Positions 39,975 to 48,997 are shown, numbered from the stretch's first letter. The stretch: DNA of 64,000 bases from Streptomyces zaomyceticus (GCF_014656215.1 NZ_BNBZ01000025.1:1-64000); one strand, 5' to 3'. A program made the numbers and translations. The notes: generated by a model not told the origin, from the letters alone.

Positions 39975-40914
39975 GGCTGGGCTCCTTGTCGGCGGTGAGG
40001 GTCAGGAAGACGTCGTCGAGGGTGGCGGTGTGCAGGGTGAAGCGGGCGATGTCCCGGCGCTCGGGGTCGAGTGCGTCGAGGAGTTCGCGTACGTGGGCGG
40101 CGCTGCCGTCGGTGGGGATGCCGAGCGTGTGCGTCTCGGGGTCGGGGCCCGCCCCGGGCTCCGCGCGGGTGTGGAGCCGCAGGTAGCTCTCCCGGTCGTA
40201 CGCGACGACGTCGAGGCGGTGGCCCGCGTACCGGTCCTTGAGTTCGTCGGGGGTGCCCTCGGCGAGGGTGCGGCCCGCGCCGAGGACCGCGATCCGGTCG
40301 GCGAGCCGGTCGGCCTCCTCCAGGTACTGGGTGGTGAGGAAGACCGTCGTGCCGCCGGCGGAGAGTTCGCGGACCACCTGCCAGAGTTCCTGCCGGCTGC
40401 GCGGGTCGAGCCCGGTGGTCGGTTCGTCGAGGAACATGACCTCGGTCGCGCCGGGGTCGCGGACGAGGCCGGCGGCGAGGTCGAGGCGGCGGCGCATTCC
40501 GCCGGAGTAGGTCTTCGTGAGGCGGTCGCCGGCCTCCGTGAGGCCGAAGCGTTCGAGGAGTTCGGCGGCGCGGCGGGTGGCTGCGGGGCGGGAGAGGCCG
40601 GAGAGCCTGGCCGCCGTCCACAGGTTCTCGGTGCCGGTCTGGGCCTCGTCGACGGCGGCGAACTGTCCGGTGAGGCTGATCGCGCGGCGGACCCGGGAGC
40701 GTGCGGTGACGACGTCGTGCCCGGCCACGCGCGCGTGGCCGGCGTCGGGGGTGGTGAGGGTGGCGAGGATGCGGACCGTGGTGGTCTTTCCGGCGCCGTT
40801 GGGGCCGAGGAGGGCGAAGACGGTGCCGGGTGCGACGTGGAGGTCGAGGGCGTCGAGGACGCGGACGTCTCCGTAGGTCTTGGTGAGGCCGGTGGCTTCG
40901 ATGGCCGGAGGCAT
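39967..40914 (-). CDS. ABC transporter ATP-binding protein (DrrA-like)
   Basis: The 315-residue ATPase begins MPPAIEATGLTKTYGDVRVLDALDLHV. Walker A is GPNGAGKTT, the Q-loop lies in the ISLTGQFAAVDEAQ stretch, the signature is YSGGMRRRLDLA (SGGM is usual in this family), Walker B VMFLDEPTTGLDP, H-loop LTTQY. The C-terminal 90 residues form the daunorubicin-resistance-type accessory domain (DALDPERRDIARFTLHTATLDDVFLTLTA). Divergent from the tetR genes; palindromes between them (40975-41008) suggest regulation. Confidence 0.95.
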   Translation of the reverse strand: MPPAIEATGLTKTYGDVRVLDALDLHVAPGTVFALLGPNGAGKTTTVRILATLTTPDAGHARVAGHDVVTARSRVRRAISLTGQFAAVDEAQTGTENLWTAARLSGLSRPAATRRAAELLERFGLTEAGDRLTKTYSGGMRRRLDLAAGLVRDPGATEVMFLDEPTTGLDPRSRQELWQVVRELSAGGTTVFLTTQYLEEADRLADRIAVLGAGRTLAEGTPDELKDRYAGHRLDVVAYDRESYLRLHTRAEPGAGPDPETHTLGIPTDGSAAHVRELLDALDPERRDIARFTLHTATLDDVFLTLTADKEPSHV

Positions 40915-40974
40915 GGGTGTGCTCCCTGGGCTAGGGGGTCGCCGGTCGTGCGGACGGGCGCCCGTCGGCGTACT

Positions 40975-41008
40975 GCGTATGCCATACGCGTTACTGTGTA
41001 AGGGTTAC
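40975..41008. promoter_or_regulatory. Palindromes between the ABC and tetR genes (probable TetR operator)
   Basis: GCGTATG-C-CATACGC (40975-40989) is a perfect 15-bp palindrome. It is followed by TTAC-TGT-GTAA (40991-41001) and GTAA-GGG-TTAC (40998-41008), overlapping. They lie in the 146-base gap between the divergent genes, where a TetR regulator would block both. Confidence 0.75.
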
Positions 41009-41060
41009 GCATTACTAGGATGGGCGTCAAGCGTGCGAGGTGGCCGGGAGGCGGCGGGTT

Positions 41061-41906
41061 GTGACGAACGGCGAGGGACATGCGGGCGGCAGCGGCGGTG
41101 GAGGCGCCGGCGCGGCGGGCGACGGCGGTGGCGCGGCGGGCAGCGGCGATGGCGCGGCGGGCGGTGGCGGGAGTTTTCTGCCGCCGGGCATCGAGGCGGC
41201 CTGGGGGCTGCGGGAACGGCCCTCGAAGGGCCCCAAGCCCGGTCTGACCCTGGACCGGATCGTCGACGCGGCCGTCTCCCTCGCCTCGGCCGAGGGCCTC
41301 GGCGCCGTCTCCATGGGGCGGGTCGCCAAGGAGCTCGGCGTCTCGACGATGTCGCTCTACCGGTACGTCTCCGCCAAGAGCGAGCTGTACATCCTCATGC
41401 AGGAGGCCGCGACGGGCGCCCCGCCCGAGCTCTTCCCGCCCGGCACCGGCTGGCGCGAGGCGCTGGAGGCCTGGGCCTGGGCGCTGCGCGAGATCTACCA
41501 CCGCAACCTCTGGATGCTGCGGCTCCCCGTCTCCGGCCCGCCCGCGACACCGCATCTGGTCGCCTGGTGGGAGAAGGCCCTCGTCGCCCTGGAGGGCACC
41601 GGCCTCGACGCGGGCGGCAAGATCTCGGTGGCCCTGCTGGTCGGCGGGTTCGTCCGGAGCGACGCCCTGGTCATGGCCGATCTCGCCGCCGTCATCGCGG
41701 CGGGTGACGCGAGCCCCGAGGAGGTCCTCGCCCGCTACGCCAGGACCCTGCGACGGCTCGCCGACCCGGAGAGGTATCCGGAGGTGGCGCGCGTGCTGGC
41801 CTCGGGCGCGATGGACGTCGCCGACGAACCCGAGACGGAGTTCCGCTTCGGTCTCGACCGGATCCTGGACGGGGTCTCCGTGCTGGTGGAAGGGCGTGCC
41901 TCATGA
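41061..41906 (+). CDS. TetR-family regulator of the DrrAB-like transporter
   Basis: The start is GTG 41061 because GGGAGG lies 9 bases upstream (a GTG at 41040 is in frame but poor). About 281 residues. Residues 5-45 are a Gly/Ala/Ser/Asp-only run, unusual, then the helix-turn-helix: LTLDRIVDAAVSLASAEGLGAVSMGRVAKELGVSTMSLYRYVSAKSELY. The C-terminal ligand domain has WREALEAWAWALREIYHRNLWML. It overlaps the next regulator by 4 bases. The palindromes upstream are its likely operator. TetR regulators of DrrAB-type exporters are usually released by the exported drug. Confidence 0.9.
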   Translation: MTNGEGHAGGSGGGGAGAAGDGGGAAGSGDGAAGGGGSFLPPGIEAAWGLRERPSKGPKPGLTLDRIVDAAVSLASAEGLGAVSMGRVAKELGVSTMSLYRYVSAKSELYILMQEAATGAPPELFPPGTGWREALEAWAWALREIYHRNLWMLRLPVSGPPATPHLVAWWEKALVALEGTGLDAGGKISVALLVGGFVRSDALVMADLAAVIAAGDASPEEVLARYARTLRRLADPERYPEVARVLASGAMDVADEPETEFRFGLDRILDGVSVLVEGRAS

Positions 41907-42553
41907 CCCCGGACCGCGGTGCCGCCGTCCCCGGACTGCGCGAACGGAAGAAGGAGCGCACCCGGCAGGCCCTGTCGGACGCGGCCGTCGCGCTCTTCCT
42001 GGAGCGGGGCTTCGACTCCGTCTCGGTCGCGGAGGTCGCCGCCGCCGCCGAGGTCTCCAAGCCGACCCTCTTCCGGTACTTCCCGGCCAAGGAGGACCTC
42101 GTCCTCCACCGGTTCGCCGATCACGAGGACGAGTCGGCGCGGGTGGTGGCCGAGGGGCGCCGGGCCGGTACGGCCCCGCTCGACGCGCTGTACGCGCATC
42201 TGCTCGACGGCCTCGCCCGGCGCGATCCGGTCACCGGGCTCTGTGACCACCCGTCGGTCCTGTCGTACCTCCGGCTCCTGTACGGCACGCCGGCCCTGGT
42301 CGGTCGCCTCCACGCGTACCGGGTGAGGTCGGAGGAGGCTCTCGCGGACGCGCTGGCCGCCGGCCCCGAGGGAGCGGGTGACCCGCTTCTCGCGCGGCTC
42401 GCGGCCGGGCAGGTCGTGACGGTGCTGCGGGTCCTCGCGGAGGAGAACACGGGCCGGATCGCCGGCGGGGAGACGGCCGACGAGGTGGCGGAGGGCGCGG
42501 TGGAGGCGGCGGGTCTCGCGTTCCGGGCGCTGCGGGAGGGGCTCCCGTACTGA
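41903..42553 (+). CDS. TetR-family regulator, second of pair
   Basis: The 216-residue protein opens with a clear helix-turn-helix: LRERKKERTRQALSDAAVALFLERGFDSVSVAEVAAAAEVSKPTLFRYFPAKEDLVL. The C-terminal part (LDALYAHLLDGLARRDPVTG... ADEVAEGAVEAAGLAFRALREGLP) resembles the MftR/AcrR-like group. It overlaps the first tetR gene by 4 bases; both may answer different ligands for the same transporter or the second may act elsewhere. Confidence 0.9.
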   Translation: MTPDRGAAVPGLRERKKERTRQALSDAAVALFLERGFDSVSVAEVAAAAEVSKPTLFRYFPAKEDLVLHRFADHEDESARVVAEGRRAGTAPLDALYAHLLDGLARRDPVTGLCDHPSVLSYLRLLYGTPALVGRLHAYRVRSEEALADALAAGPEGAGDPLLARLAAGQVVTVLRVLAEENTGRIAGGETADEVAEGAVEAAGLAFRALREGLPY

Positions 42554-42623
42554 GCGCCGTACGCCGCTCTTGTAGACAGGTAAAAAATGTAACCCAGTAA
42601 CGTTTTCGGTTAGGCTTGCCGGA

Positions 42624-44636
42624 ATGACGTCACTGGACCTTGAGCTCGCCCGCGAACGCTCCCACCACGACGCCTGCCGCGCCGCCCTGATCCGTATGAC
42701 CGAGGACGTCGCCGAACAGGTCGTCACCGGCGAGGACACCGCCGCGTCCGGCGCCGACGCCGAGGCGCTCGGCCGGCACCTGCGCAGCCGCGCCAAGGAG
42801 ATGAGGGAACAGCCGCCGGGCCCCCTGTTCTTCGGGCGCCTCGACCTCGACGACGGGCAGACCCACCACATCGGCCGCCGCCGGATCGGCGAGGACCCCG
42901 CCGCCCCGCCGCTCGTCGTCGACTGGCGGGCCCCCGTCTCCCGCGCCTACTACCAGGCGGGCGCCCACGATCCGCAGGGCGTTCTGCGGCGCCGCCGCTT
43001 CGGCTGGGCCCCGTACAGCGAGGGCGCCCCGGAGGACCTCACCGCCCTGGAGGACGAACAGCTCACGGCCGGCGGGACGGTGACGGTCAGTGCCCTTCTC
43101 GCCGGGGAGATCGAGCGGCCCCGGGTGGGCCCGATGCGGGACATCGCCGCCACCATCCAGCCCGAGCAGGACGACCTCGTCCGCTCCGACCCGGCCGCCT
43201 CCCTCTGTGTGCAGGGCGCGCCCGGCACCGGCAAGACCGCCGTGGGCCTGCACCGGGCCGCATACCTGCTCTACACCCATCCGCAGCGGATCCGCCGCTC
43301 CGGCCTCCTCGTCCTCGGCCCCCACCGGGCCTTCCTCTCCTACATCGCCGAGGTGCTGCCCTCGCTCGGCGAGACCGGTGTCCGTCAGGCCACCCTCGAC
43401 GAGGAGATCGCCCGCCATCCGGTCCGCGCCGAGGACGGCGGGGCGGCGGCCCGGGTCAAGCACGACGCCAGGATGGCGGAGGTGCTGCACCGCGCGCTGT
43501 ACGGCAGGGTCGACCCCGCCCCGGCGGACGACCTCGCCGTCCCGGACGGCTCGTCCCACTGGCGGTTGCCGGCCGCCGGGCTCGCCGAGATCGTCGCGGA
43601 CGTACGGGCGGAGGCACCGCCCTACGCGACGGGCCGCGAGCGGGTCCGCGCCCGGATCGTCCGGGCCCTCCAGCTCCGCGCCGAACGCCGCTGGGGCCCC
43701 ATGGGCGCCGCCTGGGCGCGCCGGATCGAGCGGGCCCGGGCGCTGACCGCGTTCCTCGACGCGTGCTGGCCGAGGACGACCCCCGAGGAGGTGCTCGCGG
43801 GCTTCCTCGCGGACCCCGCCGATCCGGCCCTCACCGGGGCCGAGCGGGCGGCGATCCGCTGGGAACGGCCGCCGCGTTCCTTCCGCTCGGCGCGCTGGAC
43901 CGCCGCCGACCTCGTCCTCCTCGACGAACTGGCGGGCCTGATCGAGCGTCCCGAGAGCTACGGCCATGTCGTCGTCGACGAGGCCCAGGACCTCTCGCCC
44001 ATGGAGTGCCGGGCGATCGCCCGCCGCACCGCGTTCGGTTCGCTCACCGTCCTCGGCGACCTGGCCCAGGGCACCACCCCGTGGGCGGCCCGCGACTGGG
44101 ACACGCAACTGGCCCATCTGGGCAAGGCAGGAGCGCCCGTGGTGCCCCTCACCCTCGGCTACCGGGTCCCCGCCGCGATCGTGGACCTCGCCAACCGGCT
44201 CCTTCCGCACCTGGGCGCGGACGTCCCGGCGGGCCGCTCGGTCCGCAAGGACGGCGAGGTGACGTTCCGCCGGGGGACGGACCTCCTCGCCGTCACGCGT
44301 GAGGCCGTACGCGAGGCGCTCACGGCGGAGGGCTCCGTGGGCGTGATCACCGCCGACGGCCTTGTCGGCGCGGTGGAGCAGGCGGTACGTGAGGGCGGCG
44401 AGACGGAGGAGCGGGTGACCGTGCTGCCCGCGAGCGTCGTCAAGGGCCTGGAGTTCGACCATGTCGTCGTGGTCGAACCGGCCGCGATCGTCGCGGCCGA
44501 GGCACGCGGACCCAACCGCCTGTACGTGGCGCTCACCCGTGCCGTGTCCCGGTTGACGCTGGTGCACGCGGCGGAGCTTCCGGAGTGGCTGGGGGTGCGG
44601 GGGCCGGATCGCTCGACCGCCCGTACAGCGCCGTGA
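42624..44636 (+). CDS. HelD-type RNA polymerase-associated helicase
   Basis: The 670-residue protein belongs to superfamily 1 helicases of the HelD group, which pull stalled RNA polymerase off DNA. N-terminal helical arm (1-70), then GQTHHIGRRRIG and PLVVDWRAPVSRAYYQA (typical HelD opening), Walker A GAPGTGKTAVGLHRAAYLLYTH, the insertion with many Arg/Trp, Walker B HVVVDEAQDLSPMEC, and the C-terminal motifs VVKGLEFDHVVVVEP and LYVALTRAVSRL. Some Streptomyces HelD (HelR) give rifampicin resistance. No rifampicin-associated palindrome is seen upstream; a -10 (TAGGCT, 42612) six bases before the ATG suggests a leaderless mRNA. The last 104 bases overlap the WYL gene. Confidence 0.93.
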   Translation: MTSLDLELARERSHHDACRAALIRMTEDVAEQVVTGEDTAASGADAEALGRHLRSRAKEMREQPPGPLFFGRLDLDDGQTHHIGRRRIGEDPAAPPLVVDWRAPVSRAYYQAGAHDPQGVLRRRRFGWAPYSEGAPEDLTALEDEQLTAGGTVTVSALLAGEIERPRVGPMRDIAATIQPEQDDLVRSDPAASLCVQGAPGTGKTAVGLHRAAYLLYTHPQRIRRSGLLVLGPHRAFLSYIAEVLPSLGETGVRQATLDEEIARHPVRAEDGGAAARVKHDARMAEVLHRALYGRVDPAPADDLAVPDGSSHWRLPAAGLAEIVADVRAEAPPYATGRERVRARIVRALQLRAERRWGPMGAAWARRIERARALTAFLDACWPRTTPEEVLAGFLADPADPALTGAERAAIRWERPPRSFRSARWTAADLVLLDELAGLIERPESYGHVVVDEAQDLSPMECRAIARRTAFGSLTVLGDLAQGTTPWAARDWDTQLAHLGKAGAPVVPLTLGYRVPAAIVDLANRLLPHLGADVPAGRSVRKDGEVTFRRGTDLLAVTREAVREALTAEGSVGVITADGLVGAVEQAVREGGETEERVTVLPASVVKGLEFDHVVVVEPAAIVAAEARGPNRLYVALTRAVSRLTLVHAAELPEWLGVRGPDRSTARTAP

Positions 44637-45558
44637 GTTCCGCGCCGATCCGGGTGAGGGCGGCGCGCGCCTCGGGCGGGTCGAGGAGTTCCACGCGGGC
44701 ACCGAGACCGGCAAGGCGGGCGGCGATCACCTCGGGGGAGGGGCCGTCGGCCTCGAAGGGCGTCCAGCCGTCCCCGGCGCGCTCCCCGTACCGTATCCGC
44801 CCGCCGATCACGCCCTCCAGGACCGGCTCCGTGCCGGGGGCGGCCCGGCCTCTCACCGTCGCGGCGACCATCCGGACCTCCATGCGGGCGGCCAGCGCGC
44901 GCCAGGCGGTGGGCAGATCGAAGCCGTCGGGCCGTACGGCCGGGGCGCCGGTCTCCGTCACGGAGGTGACCCGGTCGATCCGGAAGGTCCGCAGCCCGTC
45001 CTGAGTGTCCGCGACGAGGTAGCGGACCCCGGCCTTCGTGGCGATCCCGAGCGGCTGGACGGTCCGTTCGCGCACCTCCCGGCCGGGGCGGGCGTAGCCG
45101 ATCCTGACCTCCCGGGCCTCGACCACCGCCCGCTGGAGCGGGCCGAGCCGGGCCTCCTCCGCCGTCTCCGTACCCGCCCAGTCGGTGCCGTCGGAGACCC
45201 CCGCGCGGGCTGCCGCCTCGGCGCCCTCGCGCAGGGGCGGGGGCAGGGCCCGTACGAGCTTCCGCAGGGCGGTCCTGGTCCGGGGGCTCGCGCCGGTGTC
45301 CGGCCCGGTCAGCAGGAACAGCGCGCGGATCTCGGGGGCGGTGAGGCCGGTCAGATCGGTACGGGCTCCGCCGACCAGGGACCAGCCGCCGCCCTGGCCC
45401 GCCTGGGAGTAGACCGGGACCCCGGCGCTCGCGAGCGCTTCGAGGTCCCGGCGGGCGGTCCGTTCGGACACGTCCAGTTCCGCGGCGAGTTCGGCGGCGG
45501 TGACCCGCTGCCGGGTCTGCAGGAAGAGCAGGGCGGCGACGAGTCGGTCGGCTCTCAT
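44533..45558 (-). CDS. DeoR/HTH_11-WYL transcriptional regulator
   Basis: The 341-residue regulator has an N-terminal winged helix (LVAALLFLQTRQRVTAAELAAELDVSERTARRDLEAL) and a WYL ligand-binding domain (VRIGYARPGREVRERTVQPLGIATKAGVRYLVAD, then FRIDRVTSVTE) followed by the WCX C-terminal part. WYL regulators sense nucleic acid or small ligands. The start overlaps the stop of the MFS gene by 4 bases, so it is the last gene after marR-MFS. Its disordered Pro-rich end overlaps the helicase end, so the two 3' ends are antisense over 104 bp. Confidence 0.92.
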   Translation of the reverse strand: MRADRLVAALLFLQTRQRVTAAELAAELDVSERTARRDLEALASAGVPVYSQAGQGGGWSLVGGARTDLTGLTAPEIRALFLLTGPDTGASPRTRTALRKLVRALPPPLREGAEAAARAGVSDGTDWAGTETAEEARLGPLQRAVVEAREVRIGYARPGREVRERTVQPLGIATKAGVRYLVADTQDGLRTFRIDRVTSVTETGAPAVRPDGFDLPTAWRALAARMEVRMVAATVRGRAAPGTEPVLEGVIGGRIRYGERAGDGWTPFEADGPSPEVIAARLAGLGARVELLDPPEARAALTRIGAELTALYGRSSDPAPAPPATPEAPPRAPASTGTRHG

Positions 45559-47054
45559 GGAGCCATTGTCGCCGGGACCTTCGCACCCTCGGGCGCCACC
45601 GGCTCGGGCCGGGTGCCCGGGCGGGCGGCCGGGCGGCGCAGGACGGTGAAGGCGATGGCCAGGGCGACGAGGAGGAGACCGGCGCCGACGGCGAAGGCCA
45701 GGTGGTAGCCGCCGGTCAGGGCCTCCGCGGCGGGCCGGCCGGCCGCGGTGAGGGACTCGGTGCGGGTGGCGGCCAGGGTGGAGAGGACCGCGATGCCGAG
45801 GGCCATGCCGATCTGCTGGGTGGTGTTGAAGAGACCGGAGGCCAGGCCCGCGTCCTTCTCCTCGGCGCCGGACATGGCGAGCGAGGTGAGGGCGGGGAGC
45901 GCCAGGCCGAACCCGGCGGCGAGCAGCATCACCGGGAGCAGATCGGTGAGGTAGGAGGCGTGGACGGGGACGCGGGTCAGCAGACCGAGGACGCCGAGGA
46001 GCAGGACGAGGCCGGTGAGGAGGATGTTCCGCTCGCCGAAGCGGGCGATGAGGGGGGCCGAGACGGTGAGCGAGACGGCGCCGATCACGGCGGCGGCGGG
46101 CAGCATTGCGAGGCCGGTCTCGGCGGCGCCGTATCCGAGGACCTTCTGCAGGTAGAGCGCGACGAGGATCTGGAAGGAGAAGAGCGCGGCGACCATCAGC
46201 ATCTGGACGGCGTTGGCGCCGGAGACGCTGCGCGAGCGGAGGATCCGCAGCGGCATGAGCGGGTTCTCGGCCTTCGCCTGACGGACGAGGAATCCGGCGA
46301 GCAGGGCGATCGCGAGCGCGCCGAGGCCGAGGGTGTGCGCCGAACCGGCCCCGTACTCCTCGATCTTGACGACCGCGTAGATCCCGGTCATCAGTCCGCC
46401 GGTGACGAGCAGCGCGCCGAGGACGTCGGCGCCGGCCCCGAGCCCGAGGCCCCGGTCGGCGGGGAGGGCGCGGAGGGCCACGAGGAGGGTGGCGAGGCCG
46501 ATGGGCAGGTTGATGAAGAAGATCCAGTTCCAGGCGAGGGCGTCGGTGAGCACACCGCCCAGGACCTGACCGAGGGAGGCGCCCGCGGCGCCGGTGAAGC
46601 TGAACACGGCGATGGCGCGGGCGCGTTCTCTCGGCACGGTGAAGAGCGTGACGAGGATGCCGAGGCCGACGGCGGAGGACATCGCGCTGCCGACGCCCTG
46701 CAGGAAGCGGGCGGCGATGAGGACGCCGGGGGAGGTGGCGACACCGGCGAGGAGGGAGGCGGCGGTGAAGATCCCGGTGCCCGCGAGGAACATCCGCTTG
46801 CGGCCGATCAGGTCGCCGAGGCGGCCGGCGAGGAGGAGGAGCGAGCCGAAGGCGATCAGGTAGGCGTTGACGACCCAGCTGAGGCCGACGGGGGTGAAGC
46901 CGAGGTCGCTCTGGATGGCGGGCATCGCCACGGTGACGATGCTGCCGTCGAGGATCGTCATCAGCATGCCGGTGGCGAGGACGCCGAGGGCGAGCCGACG
47001 GGAGGGGGTGCGGGGGGAGGGGGCGGTGCGGGGGGAGAGGGGCACGGGGATCAC
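45555..47054 (-). CDS. MFS drug exporter, DHA2 (14-span) family
   Basis: The 499-residue protein has fourteen membrane segments. Motif D1/C of DHA2 antiporters is LDGSIVTVAMPAIQSDL near 35-50; motif A is GRLGDLIGRKRMF, motif C is LLQGVGSAMSSAVGLGIL and the typical GASLGQVLGG stretch. It is a proton-coupled exporter, similar to EmrB/QacA. The MarR gene lies 144 bases upstream on the same strand; the intervening A+T-rich segment (47092-47125, GTTTTGTTGCAGAC...) is the likely regulated promoter. WYL follows with overlap. Confidence 0.94.
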   Translation of the reverse strand: MIPVPLSPRTAPSPRTPSRRLALGVLATGMLMTILDGSIVTVAMPAIQSDLGFTPVGLSWVVNAYLIAFGSLLLLAGRLGDLIGRKRMFLAGTGIFTAASLLAGVATSPGVLIAARFLQGVGSAMSSAVGLGILVTLFTVPRERARAIAVFSFTGAAGASLGQVLGGVLTDALAWNWIFFINLPIGLATLLVALRALPADRGLGLGAGADVLGALLVTGGLMTGIYAVVKIEEYGAGSAHTLGLGALAIALLAGFLVRQAKAENPLMPLRILRSRSVSGANAVQMLMVAALFSFQILVALYLQKVLGYGAAETGLAMLPAAAVIGAVSLTVSAPLIARFGERNILLTGLVLLLGVLGLLTRVPVHASYLTDLLPVMLLAAGFGLALPALTSLAMSGAEEKDAGLASGLFNTTQQIGMALGIAVLSTLAATRTESLTAAGRPAAEALTGGYHLAFAVGAGLLLVALAIAFTVLRRPAARPGTRPEPVAPEGAKVPATMAP

Positions 47055-47198
47055 TCCTGTTCGGTGGAGCCGACAGGAGAGACGTTAGCAGAAGGTTTTG
47101 TTGCAGACTATTTTTTACGGAACGGGTTTTGGGGTGGGGGAGTGGGCGTGCGGGCGTGAGGGGGACCGGGTGGGGGAGCGGGCGGGGTCCGGGCCGGC

Positions 47199-47684
47199 TC
47201 AGCCGCGCTGGCGTGCCCGGCGGGCGGGCCTCGGGCTCTCGACGGGGGTCTTCAGATGGCCGGTGACCAGCCGGTTCAGGGCGCGCAGCAGCACGGTGCG
47301 CTCGTCGTCGGGGAGAGAGGCGAGGGCACTCTCGTGCACACCGTCGACGATCTCCTGGCTCCGGTGGGCGACCTCGGCCCCCGCCTCGGTCACGGCGATG
47401 ATCCGCGCGCGCCGGTCGGTGCTCGACGGCCGGCGCTCGGCGAGTCCGGCCTTCTCCAGGGCGTCGACGGTGACGACCATGGTCGTCTTGTCCATGTCCC
47501 CGATCTCCGCGAGCTGCGCCTGGGTGCGCTCCTCCTCCAGGGCGTGGACCAGGACGCAGTGCATCCGGGGGGTGAGGCCGATCGCGTCGAGCGCGGCGGA
47601 CATCCGGGTGCGCAGGACGTGGCTGGTGTGGTCGAGGAGGTAGGAGAGGTCGGGCTCGGTGCGGGTGGGTGCCATGGCGGTCAT
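47199..47684 (-). CDS. MarR-family regulator
   Basis: The 161-residue protein has the MarR winged helix: DHTSHVLRTRMSAALDAIGLTPRMHCVLVHALEEERTQAQLAEIGDMDKTTMVVTVDALEKAGLAERRPSSTDRRAR (long core), with the wing SSTDRRARI and recognition helix DKTTMVVTVDALEKAGL. It carries one Cys near the dimer interface. It probably represses the MFS exporter and is relieved by its substrates (EmrR-like), from order and family. The first ATG is at 47684; a second ATG (47672) is possible. Confidence 0.9.
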   Translation of the reverse strand: MTAMAPTRTEPDLSYLLDHTSHVLRTRMSAALDAIGLTPRMHCVLVHALEEERTQAQLAEIGDMDKTTMVVTVDALEKAGLAERRPSSTDRRARIIAVTEAGAEVAHRSQEIVDGVHESALASLPDDERTVLLRALNRLVTGHLKTPVESPRPARRARQRG

Positions 47685-47791
47685 GTCTGCCAGGGTACGA
47701 GATTCGATCCGTGGCGGATTATCGGGAAGAGGACGAGTGGGGTCCGCTCCGGCGGCCGGGGGCGGGGGGTCGGGGCGGAGTGTTCGGGTCG

Positions 47792-47869
47792 GCGACGGAG
47801 ACGCCGGGGTTGTCGCGGGCGCGCCGGGTCGCGACGGAGACGCCGGGGTTGCCGCGGGCGCGCCGGGTC
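47792..47869. repeat. 39-bp tandem duplication directly before the HAD gene
   Basis: Two adjacent 39-bp copies (47792-47830 and 47831-47869), starting GCGACGGAGACGCCGGGG, 2 mismatches at most. The following ACGATGGAGG (the gene's ribosome site) resembles the first bases of the unit, so the start region seems part of it. 39 is a multiple of 3. Confidence 0.8.
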
Positions 47870-47880
47870 ACGATGGAGGC

Positions 47881-48372
47881 ATGACAGACCCCTCCCCGCT
47901 GCTCTTCCTGGACGTGGACGGCCCGCTGATCCCCTTCGGGGCGGCGGACGGCCGGGCGTACCCGACATACCCGCCGACGCCGCCCTCGTCCGTGAGCCCG
48001 CTCCTCGCGCGGCTCGACCCCGCGCACGGGCCACGGCTCGCGGCCCTGCCGTACGAACTGGTGTGGGCGACGACCTGGGAGGAGGACGCGAACGCCTGGG
48101 TCGCCCCGCGCCTCGGACTGCCCGTCGCGCCGGTCCTTCCCTGGCCTCCCGGGGACGGGCCCGCTCCCGTGCCCGGACTCCACTGGAAGACACCGGAACT
48201 GGTGGCGTGGGCGGCCGGGCGGCCGTTCGCCTGGGTGGACGACGAGATCGGCACGGCCGACCGCGCCTGGGTCGCCGCCCATCACCCCGGCCCGGCGCTG
48301 CTCCACCGGGTGGACCCCGGCCGCGGGCTCACCGAGGCGGACTACGAACGGCTCGCGGCCTGGGCGGCGTGA
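47881..48372 (+). CDS. HAD-like hydrolase family protein
   Basis: The 163-residue protein starts at ATG 47881 (GGAGG four bases upstream). The HAD nucleophile motif is LLFLDVDGPLIPFG, motif II-like region LVWATTWEEDANAW, and the acidic motif IV WVDDEIG. A conserved WKT follows (GLHWKTPELV). Short members like this act as small-molecule phosphatases of unknown substrate; the family is common in Streptomyces. A tandem repeat lies just before the gene. It is divergent in direction to marR and convergent with the DinB gene. Confidence 0.82.
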   Translation: MTDPSPLLFLDVDGPLIPFGAADGRAYPTYPPTPPSSVSPLLARLDPAHGPRLAALPYELVWATTWEEDANAWVAPRLGLPVAPVLPWPPGDGPAPVPGLHWKTPELVAWAAGRPFAWVDDEIGTADRAWVAAHHPGPALLHRVDPGRGLTEADYERLAAWAA

Positions 48373-48421
48373 CGGGGCCACCGGCGGGAACCGCGAGCGG
48401 ATCCGCGAGGGCCGGCTCGCC

Positions 48422-48997
48422 CTAGGCGCCGCGCGCCCCGTCGATCCGCTCCCGCAGGAGGTCCGCGTGGCCGTTGTGGCGGGCGTACTCCTCGATCATG
48501 TGGACCAGGACCCAGCGGAGCGAGACCGTGCCGCGCCAGGCGTCGTGGCCCGAGACGTCGAGGTCGGGGGCCTCGGCGGCGAAGCGCTCGGCGAAGTCGA
48601 CCGCCTCCCGCCAGGCCTTCCAGGCGGCGGCGACGGACGCGGGATCGGCCGAGGCGCCGTCGAAGTCGCCGTCCGGGTCCTCGGCGGAGGACCAGAGCGG
48701 GCCGGCGTCGTCCTGCCCGGCGAGCACGGCCCCGAACCAGCGGCGTTCCACATCGGTGAGGTGCCGGACGAGGCCGAGCAGCGAGAGGGTGGACGGTTCG
48801 ACGGCCCGCCGGGCGATCGAGGCCGCTCCCTCGGCCCCGTCCAGGCCCGCGCACTTCAGGACCAGGGTCGTCCGCTGGTCCGCCAGGAACCCGGCGAGCA
48901 TCGCCCGCTCGTCGCCGGTCGAGGGGCCGGAGAAGCGCCGCGGTGAGGCGCTGCCCGTCTCGTCGAGGACGTCCCCGCGCCGCCGGGGGCTCACCAC
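48422..48997 (-). CDS. DinB/DUF664-family protein
   Basis: The 191-residue protein has the four-helix DinB-like fold: MLAGFLADQRTTLVLKCAGLDG, LLGLVRHLTDVERRWF with one metal-ligand His, and LVHMIEEYARHNGHADLLRERIDG with the further His. This group uses mycothiol or other thiols as cofactors in actinobacteria, such as thiol-transferases; mshA/mshD are in the window. Start GTG 48997. Which substrate it acts on is unknown. Confidence 0.9.
   Translation of the reverse strand: MVSPRRRGDVLDETGSASPRRFSGPSTGDERAMLAGFLADQRTTLVLKCAGLDGAEGAASIARRAVEPSTLSLLGLVRHLTDVERRWFGAVLAGQDDAGPLWSSAEDPDGDFDGASADPASVAAAWKAWREAVDFAERFAAEAPDLDVSGHDAWRGTVSLRWVLVHMIEEYARHNGHADLLRERIDGARGA

Noticed and set aside
42554..42623. 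Rifampicin-associated element before HelD
   Set aside because: No long palindrome seen; only A+T-rich promoter-like bases.
42630..44714. 694-residue minus-strand frame opposite the HelD gene
   Set aside because: No recognisable domain; HelD motifs on the plus strand are complete.
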